The notes beneath the pieces are model-generated. The model saw nothing but the letters and a program-made list of their open reading frames with translations. It made no database searches and had not been told where the DNA came from. DNA of 12,126 nucleotides from Gemmatimonadota bacterium (lineage in GTDB: Bacteria > Gemmatimonadota > Gemmatimonadetes > Gemmatimonadales > Gemmatimonadaceae): positions 1 through 12,126 of the forward strand of contig JAOUHR010000029.1 of NCBI GenBank assembly GCA_029884515.1, read 5' to 3'. A program made the position numbers and the translations under genes. This document shows, in pieces, positions 1 through 4,609 of this stretch; position 1 is the first letter of the stretch; each line of letters starts with the position of its first letter.

Positions 1-2
1 CG

Positions 3-203
3 CGCCCGTTCCGCGTGCCGGGCGTCTGGTTCGTCACGCTGGGCGGTGCGTCGGCCTGCTTCTTCGTGATGGCCGGCCTCCCCGTGCACGCCTGGGAGCG
101 GTTTGGGATCTGGCTGGTGATCGGCCTCGCGCTCTACTTCGCCTACGGCTACAAGAACTCCACCCTGCGCCGCGGCGTCCCGCAGCGCACACCAGAGGAC
201 TAG
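3..203 (+). CDS. APC-family amino acid permease, C-terminal end (partial)
   Basis: The reading frame is open from the left edge (first full codon at position 3) to TAG at 201-203, giving 66 residues that begin RPFRVPGVWFVT. The piece has two hydrophobic helices (WFVTLGGASACFFVMAGLP, then FGIWLVIGLALYFAYGY) and a short basic, polar tail. The R-P-F-R-V-P-x-V motif before the last helix pair, and a last helix ending in (L/Y)FxYGxxxS, are typical of the C-terminus of cationic/general amino acid permeases of the APC superfamily (YhdG/CAT type). The role would be import of an amino acid across the inner membrane; the substrate cannot be read from this end. The stop codon directly abuts the ATG of the next transporter, so the two are probably co-transcribed. 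The GTG at 15 is an internal valine, not a start. Confidence 0.8.
   Translation, partial: RPFRVPGVWFVTLGGASACFFVMAGLPVHAWERFGIWLVIGLALYFAYGYKNSTLRRGVPQRTPED
194..199 (+). promoter_or_regulatory. Ribosome binding site of the DAAT symporter gene
   Basis: AGAGGA lies four bases before the ATG at 204 and inside the last codons of the upstream permease gene. It supports the start at 204 over the in-frame ATG at 237 (residue 12) and implies translational coupling. Confidence 0.55.
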
Positions 204-1532
204 ATGTCTGAATCGATCGGGAACACCGGCACGGGGATGAAGCTCCACACGAAGATCCTCCTGGCGCTCCTCGTGGGCGCGACGGGTGGGATCCTCGCCA
301 ACACGCAGCTGGGCGGCGACAGCGGCCTCGTGATCTGGATCAACACCTACCTCGCCGGCCCCATCGGCCAGATCTTCCTGCGGCTGCTCTTCATGATCGT
401 GATGCCGCTCGTCTTCGCGTCCATCGCGCTCGGCGTGGCCGGGCTCGGCGATCTCAAGAAGGTCGGCCAGGTGGGCGGCAAGGCGATCGGTTACTTCTTC
501 GGCACCACCTTGCTCGCGGCGTCGTTCGGCCTGATCATCGTGGCAACCATCAAGCCGGGCGCGGGGCTGCCGCAGGAGATCAAGACGGAGCTGATGTCCA
601 CGTATGCCGACGATGCGTCCGCCAGGATCACCGCCCAGGAGACGGGCGGCTTCGGCATCCAGACCTTCGTGAACATCGTCACGCGCAACCCAGTCAAGTC
701 CGCCGCCGACGGTGACATGCTCGGCGTGATCTTCTTCGGCCTCATGTTCGGTGCGGCGCTCACGCAGCTCAAGCCGGAGACGGCCAAGCCGATGCTCGAC
801 GTGCTGCAGGCCCTGAACGACGTGGTGATCGAGATCGTCGGGATGGCGATGAAGCTCGCACCGTACGGCGTCACGGGCCTCATCTTCGGGGTGACGTCTC
901 GGTTCGGCTTCGCGCTGCTCGAGCCGCTCTTCGGGTACGTGATCGTGGTGCTGGGCGCGCTCTTCCTGCACGTGGCGATCAACCTCTCACTCATCCTCCG
1001 GTTCGTCATCGGGATCAACCCGATCACCTTCTTCTCGCGGATCCGGTCCGCGCTGATCACCGCGTTCTCCACGAGTTCCAGCAGTGCCACGCTCCCCACG
1101 GCGATCGCCGTGGCCACCGACGACCTCGGCATCCCGCCCAAGGTCGCCGGCTTCGTGCTCCCGCTCGGCTCCACCATGTGCATGAACGGCACCAGCATCT
1201 TCGAGGGGATCACGGTGATCTTCCTCGCCCAGGTGTTCGGCGTGAACCTCTCGATGGGCGGCATGATCATCGTGATCGTGATGTCCGTGATCACCGCGAT
1301 CGGCGCGGCCGGCGTGCCGGGCGGCTCCATCCCACTCCTCGTGGGCATCCTGGCCATGATCGGTGTGCCGGGCGAGGGGATCGCCGTCGTGCTCGGCGTG
1401 GACCGCATCCTCGACATGACCCGGACCACGGTGAACGTCTGCTCCGACCTCTCCGCCACCGCATTCGTGGCGAAGTCCGAGGGGCTCTGGGACTCGTCGA
1501 TGGTCCCGGCCAAGTCGGAGGCGACGCTCTAG
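204..1532 (+). CDS. Dicarboxylate/amino acid:cation symporter (DAAT/SLC1 family)
   Basis: A 442-aa inner-membrane secondary transporter of the GltP/GltT/DctA family, with normal family length and dense hydrophobic segments throughout. The re-entrant hairpin 1 serine run is at residues 289-294 (STSSSS, followed by ATLPT). The TM7 signature is at 326-330, hairpin 2 (AGVPGGS) at 369-375, and the TM8 ligand helix at 400-415. TM8 keeps D400, D404, R407, T408, N411 and D415, which align with GltPh D390, D394, R397, T398, N401 and D405. The arginine equivalent to R397 points to an acidic substrate (aspartate, glutamate or a C4-dicarboxylate). The TM7 motif is C-M-N-G-T instead of the usual N-M-D-G-T, so two residues of a cation site in GltPh are changed. 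Start: ATG at 204, abutting the permease stop, with AGAGGA upstream; a second ATG lies at residue 12. Family assignment is firm; substrate and coupling ion are not. Confidence 0.93.
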   Translation: MSESIGNTGTGMKLHTKILLALLVGATGGILANTQLGGDSGLVIWINTYLAGPIGQIFLRLLFMIVMPLVFASIALGVAGLGDLKKVGQVGGKAIGYFFGTTLLAASFGLIIVATIKPGAGLPQEIKTELMSTYADDASARITAQETGGFGIQTFVNIVTRNPVKSAADGDMLGVIFFGLMFGAALTQLKPETAKPMLDVLQALNDVVIEIVGMAMKLAPYGVTGLIFGVTSRFGFALLEPLFGYVIVVLGALFLHVAINLSLILRFVIGINPITFFSRIRSALITAFSTSSSSATLPTAIAVATDDLGIPPKVAGFVLPLGSTMCMNGTSIFEGITVIFLAQVFGVNLSMGGMIIVIVMSVITAIGAAGVPGGSIPLLVGILAMIGVPGEGIAVVLGVDRILDMTRTTVNVCSDLSATAFVAKSEGLWDSSMVPAKSEATL

Positions 1533-1545
1533 AGGGTCAAGCCAG

Positions 1546-1593
1546 AACGCGACGGGGGCCGGACGCCACGTGGCGTCCGGCCCCCGTCGCGTT
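1546..1593. terminator. Perfect 48-bp palindrome, probable bidirectional terminator
   Basis: Two perfectly complementary 22-base arms (1546-1567, starting AACGCGACGGGGGCC, and 1572-1593) enclose an ACGT tetranucleotide, itself self-complementary, so the full 48 bases are palindromic. It lies between two convergent genes, 13 bases after the symporter stop and four bases before the kinase stop. Neither side has a T-tract of any length, so classical intrinsic termination is not assured. The GC-rich stem and the tail-to-tail position make a shared terminator the simplest reading. Confidence 0.75.
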
Positions 1594-1597
1594 GGGC

Positions 1598-2524
1598 CTA
1601 GACGCCGGCCAGGAGCCGCTGCGCCATCTTCACGGCGCCGCGCGCCGCGACGACATCCTCGCCCTGCAGGTGCGAACCGGGCACCGCGCTCTTGAGGCGG
1701 TGCTCCACGAGCCGGCGGAGGAACGACCCGCGCCTCAACATCCCGCCCGCGAGGGCGACGGGCACCGAGGCGCGCTCGTCCACGAAGAGCTGCCGCGCCA
1801 GGGTGCGCACGTGCAACACGAGCTCCTCGGCCGCGAGCGTGCAGATCGAGTTCGCGCGCTGGTCGCGCTCCGACGCCAGCGTCACGACGGGCACCGCGAG
1901 CGCCGCCAGGTCCTTGGGGCTCGCCTGGGCCGCCCACGCGACGAGCTCGTCGACTTCCGCGAGCTCGAGCGCGGTGAGCACCGCGCCCACCAGCCGGGTG
2001 TCGGGCTCGCGGCCGTCGTGCGAGGAGGTCACCACACTCAGCGCGCGCCGTCCGATCCACGCGCCGCTCCCCTCGTCGCCGCAGTCGGGGCCCCAGCCGC
2101 CGCAGCGGCGGAACTCGCCGGTGGGCCCGCGGCCGAACGCCACCGAGCCGGTGCCCGAGATGAGCAGCACGCCCGTGCCATCCTCGAAGGCGTCCATCAT
2201 CGCGATCTCGGCGTCGGCGACCACCGAGACCTCCTCGGCGAGCCCCTCGCCCTCGAGGGCGCGCAGGAGCGCCTTCCGCTCCGCCTCGCGGCCCGCGCCC
2301 GCCACACCGACCACCAGCGCACGCGGCCGCTGGCCCTCCCGCTCCGCGATGGCCAGCGTGTCGCGCACGAGGGCGCCGATCACCTCCGCCGAGTGCAGCG
2401 CCTCGCCCGGCCGCACCGCGCTCGGCGCGCCCGTGAGCGTCGCGAGCTCCTTGCCACGCTCGTCCGCCACGATCACGTGGGTCTTGCTGCCACCACCATC
2501 CACACCGACGACGAGATGTGTCAT
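1598..2524 (-). CDS. BadF/BadG/BcrA-family sugar kinase (GlcNAc/MurNAc kinase-like)
   Basis: A 308-aa cytoplasmic ATP-dependent kinase of the ASKHA fold (N-acetylglucosamine kinase type). Seen: phosphate-1 loop GVDGGGSKTH (residues 7-16), a probable catalytic aspartate in VVADAEIA (D104), the SGTGS loop (123-127), the family motif GDEGSGAWIGRRAL (149-162), and the adenosine-side LAGGM (258-262). Length matches single-domain NAGK and MurK. Known members phosphorylate GlcNAc, MurNAc or glucosamine at O6; members tied to benzoyl-CoA reductase are longer or differ in context. It follows the sodium:solute symporter by 25 bases on the same strand, so import and phosphorylation of one sugar is likely. 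Nearby wall hydrolases favour GlcNAc and/or MurNAc; this is inference. Start: ATG complementing 2522-2524; no convincing Shine-Dalgarno. The family is secure, the exact sugar is not. Confidence 0.88.
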   Translation of the reverse strand: MTHLVVGVDGGGSKTHVIVADERGKELATLTGAPSAVRPGEALHSAEVIGALVRDTLAIAEREGQRPRALVVGVAGAGREAERKALLRALEGEGLAEEVSVVADAEIAMMDAFEDGTGVLLISGTGSVAFGRGPTGEFRRCGGWGPDCGDEGSGAWIGRRALSVVTSSHDGREPDTRLVGAVLTALELAEVDELVAWAAQASPKDLAALAVPVVTLASERDQRANSICTLAAEELVLHVRTLARQLFVDERASVPVALAGGMLRRGSFLRRLVEHRLKSAVPGSHLQGEDVVAARGAVKMAQRLLAGV

Positions 2525-2549
2525 TGCGCGCTGGGGTCCCGGGTTTCGG

Positions 2550-4076
2550 TCAGGCCGTGCGCGCCGCGCCGGGCGCGGCGTGCGTGTAGGAGGACAAGAT
2601 ACCCACGGACATCGTGATCGTGGTGCCGATGAGCACGAACCAGGGCCAGGCGATGCCGACCACCGGGCCCAGCGGTCCCGCGAGGGCGGGCACGGCGGTG
2701 GCGATGCGGCCGGCGAAGACCACCACGCTCATCACGGCGATGCCCACCGCCATGCCGGTGATGGCGTCGCGCTGGATCGCGCGCCGCCAGAGCATCGCCA
2801 GGAAGAACCCGCCAAGCAGGCCGCCGTAGGTGAACGAGGCGATCGAGAGCGCGATGACCACCACGGGCGTGCCCTGCTCGCGATACAGCAGCGCGCCGCC
2901 GATGAGCACCACGGCCCAGAGGAGCGTGAAGACCTTGGACGCGCGGAGCAGTGCGGGGCCGTCGGCCATCCCGCCGCGGAAGGGCACCCAGAGGTCGTGC
3001 GTGGTGGCCGCGGCAAGCGAGTTGAGCGAGCCCGAGACGGTGCTCATCGCCGCGGCAAGGATCGCGGCGATCACGATCCCGGTCATCCCCGGCGGCATCT
3101 CCTGGATGATGAACGTCGGGAAGATCTGGTCCGGCGTGGCGAAGGTGCGGGCCTCATAGAACGCCCAGAGGCCCACGCCGATGAGGAGGAAGAGCGCGAA
3201 CTGGAGGATCACGGCGAAGCCGCTGCCGATGAGCGCACGGCGCGCGTCCCGGAGCGAGCCGGAGGTGAGCAGCCGCTGCACGATGATCTGGTCCGCGCCG
3301 TGCGAGGCCATGGAGAGGAAGGCGCCGCCCAGCAGGCCGGCCAGGATGGTGTGCGGCCGGTCGAGCCCGGTGTAGGCGTCGAAGACGCGCAGCTTGCCGG
3401 CGGAGCCCGCACGATCGAGAATGCTCGTCCAGCCGCCCTCGACGCCCGACCCGATGAGGTAGAGCGCACCGAGCCCGCCGCCGATGTAGACGAAGGTCTG
3501 GATCACGTCCGTCCAGACCACGGCGCGCATGCCGCCGTGGTAGGTGTACAGGAGCGTGGTGGCGCCGAGCGCGAGGATCGCCGTCGGCATCACGTACGCC
3601 GAGGGGACGACCGGCCCGAGGATGAGCGCGATGGGGATCGCCGTCGCGAAGACGCGCACGGAGTCGCCGAACGCGCGCGTCACCATGAAGGTGACCGAGG
3701 CGAACCGGCGCGTGAGCCTGCCGAACCGCTGCTCGAGGAGCGCGTATGCGGTCACCAGCTCCCCCTCCACGTAGCGCGGCAGCAGTGTGTAGGCCACCAC
3801 GATGCGGCCCAGCAGGTAGCCGGTCGCGATCTGCAGGAAGGTGAAGTCGCCGAGGTAGGCGAGGCCGGGGATCGAGATGAAGGTGAGGGCGCTCGTCTCG
3901 GTGGCGACGATGGAGAAGAGCACCGCCCACCACGGGATGGTGCCGCCGGCGACGAAGTAGTCGCGCGCACTCTTCTGGCCCCGGCCGAGCCAGACGCCGA
4001 GCGCCGTCGTGCCCGCGAGGTAGAGGAGGAGGACCGCCCAGTCGAGCAGGGTGAAGCCGGAGGCCACGGAGTTCAC
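2550..4076 (-). CDS. Sodium:solute symporter (SSS/SLC5 family)
   Basis: About 508 aa, inner-membrane Na+-coupled importer with roughly 13 hydrophobic segments. Seen: TM1 start FTLLDWAVLLLYLAGTTALG, the loop SARDYFVAGG, the TM2 stretch ATETSALTFISIPGLAY, the family signature GGMRAVVWTDVIQTFVYIGG, the conserved GADQIIVQRLLTS, and a serine-rich helix AAAMSTVSGSLNSLAAATTHDLW that corresponds to the TM8 part of the Na2 site. Known family members carry sugars, sialic acid, inositol, proline or pantothenate. The kinase immediately downstream suggests a sugar. Start choice: the frame is open to a GTG at 4134-4136, but that start would put a terminator hairpin (4104-4131) inside the gene and add a non-family N-terminus. 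GTG at 4074-4076 (protein MNSVASGFTLLDW) fits the family better; GTG at 4065-4067 is also possible. None has a clear Shine-Dalgarno. Confidence 0.88.
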   Translation of the reverse strand: MNSVASGFTLLDWAVLLLYLAGTTALGVWLGRGQKSARDYFVAGGTIPWWAVLFSIVATETSALTFISIPGLAYLGDFTFLQIATGYLLGRIVVAYTLLPRYVEGELVTAYALLEQRFGRLTRRFASVTFMVTRAFGDSVRVFATAIPIALILGPVVPSAYVMPTAILALGATTLLYTYHGGMRAVVWTDVIQTFVYIGGGLGALYLIGSGVEGGWTSILDRAGSAGKLRVFDAYTGLDRPHTILAGLLGGAFLSMASHGADQIIVQRLLTSGSLRDARRALIGSGFAVILQFALFLLIGVGLWAFYEARTFATPDQIFPTFIIQEMPPGMTGIVIAAILAAAMSTVSGSLNSLAAATTHDLWVPFRGGMADGPALLRASKVFTLLWAVVLIGGALLYREQGTPVVVIALSIASFTYGGLLGGFFLAMLWRRAIQRDAITGMAVGIAVMSVVVFAGRIATAVPALAGPLGPVVGIAWPWFVLIGTTITMSVGILSSYTHAAPGAARTA

Positions 4077-4092
4077 CGGAAGGGATGCGGGG

Positions 4093-4131
4093 GAGGAAAA
4101 CAGGACGGGCGCCCCCTGGGGGACGCCCGTC
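4093..4131 (-). terminator. Rho-independent terminator after the erpA-like gene
   Basis: On the minus strand a hairpin (4104-4131) pairs GACGGGCG with CGCCCGTC and then four G:C pairs after one C:A mismatch, with a tiny loop. It is followed by TTTT (complement of 4097-4100) and a pyrimidine-rich run. It begins 21 bases past the erpA stop and lies just upstream of the preferred symporter start, so it should insulate the symporter/kinase pair from erpA. Confidence 0.7.
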
Positions 4132-4152
4132 CACACCGGAACTCAACTCACG

Positions 4153-4509
4153 TCAGGCGGTGAAGCTGCTGCCGCACCCGCATCCGCCCGTGGCATTCGG
4201 ATTCTTGAACGTGAAGCCGGACCCCTGCATCGAGGTCACGTAGTCGATCGAGACGCCGTTCAGGTACTGCATGGAGAACGGGTCGACGAAGACGTTGAAG
4301 CTCCCCTGGGGGAGGATCGTGTCGTCCTCGGCGGGCTTGTCCTCGATCAGGAGGCTGTACTTGAAGCCGGAGCAGCCACCGGGCTGCACGCTGACCCGCA
4401 GCCCGCCGACCTCGGGAGCCACGTTCTCGGCCGTCATGAACTTCTGGACTTCGACTGCCGCGGCCGGCGTGATCGTGACCGCGACCTCTGGGGCATTCAT
4501 CGTGCTCAT
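4153..4509 (-). CDS. erpA: A-type iron-sulfur cluster carrier (ErpA/IscA, HesB family)
   Basis: A 118-aa cytosolic protein that accepts assembled Fe-S clusters and inserts them into apo-enzymes. The three cluster-ligand cysteines are present: C46 in LRVSVQPGGCSGFKY, and C110 and C112 in the C-terminal GGCGCGSSF. The segment VDPFSMQYLNGVSIDY (76-90) and the GSGFTFKNPNA lead-in to the C-terminal cysteines are typical of ErpA. Length is normal. Start: ATG complementing 4507-4509, seven bases after GGAGG on the minus strand; the frame extends 15 codons further, but that part covers the 5' leader, and another ATG lies three codons in. It has its own promoter-like sequence and its own terminator, so it looks like a single-gene unit unrelated to the flanking wall-salvage genes. 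ErpA versus IscA/SufA is judged by residue resemblance only. Confidence 0.92.
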   Translation of the reverse strand: MSTMNAPEVAVTITPAAAVEVQKFMTAENVAPEVGGLRVSVQPGGCSGFKYSLLIEDKPAEDDTILPQGSFNVFVDPFSMQYLNGVSIDYVTSMQGSGFTFKNPNATGGCGCGSSFTA

Positions 4510-4515
4510 CGAGAC

Positions 4516-4520
4516 CCTCC
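4516..4520 (-). promoter_or_regulatory. Shine-Dalgarno of the erpA-like gene
   Basis: The minus strand reads GGAGGGTCTCGATG here. It is one of the clearer ribosome binding sites in the window and decides the start at 4509. Confidence 0.6.
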
Positions 4521-4567
4521 GAAGGGCGCCGGGCGCAGCGGAATCGCCGCGCACCAGTACATAGCGG

Positions 4568-4595
4568 AATATAGGGCCCGGAGTTCCACGAACAA
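4568..4595 (-). promoter_or_regulatory. Candidate promoter of the erpA-like gene
   Basis: The minus strand has TTGTTC (complement of 4590-4595), a 16-base spacer and TATATT (complement of 4568-4573), a five-of-six match to TATAAT in otherwise very GC-rich DNA. Transcription would begin near 4560, giving a leader of about 50 bases. It lies in the 100-base gap after the NagZ-amidase stop. Assignment is by eye. Confidence 0.5.
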
Positions 4596-4609
4596 CCCCG
4601 GAAACCCCC

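Noticed and set aside
15..203. Free-standing 62-aa membrane protein starting at GTG 15
   Set aside because: The frame is open to the left edge and the first residues RPFR continue a permease motif, so it is a truncated gene end.
491..1513. Minus-strand frame of 340 codons opposite the DAAT symporter
   Set aside because: No domain resemblance, serine/threonine/proline-rich shadow of a membrane protein gene.
1692..4163. Long plus-strand frame of 823 codons across the kinase and symporter
   Set aside because: Antisense shadow with low-complexity R/H/E/D-rich composition; the minus-strand genes carry clear family motifs.
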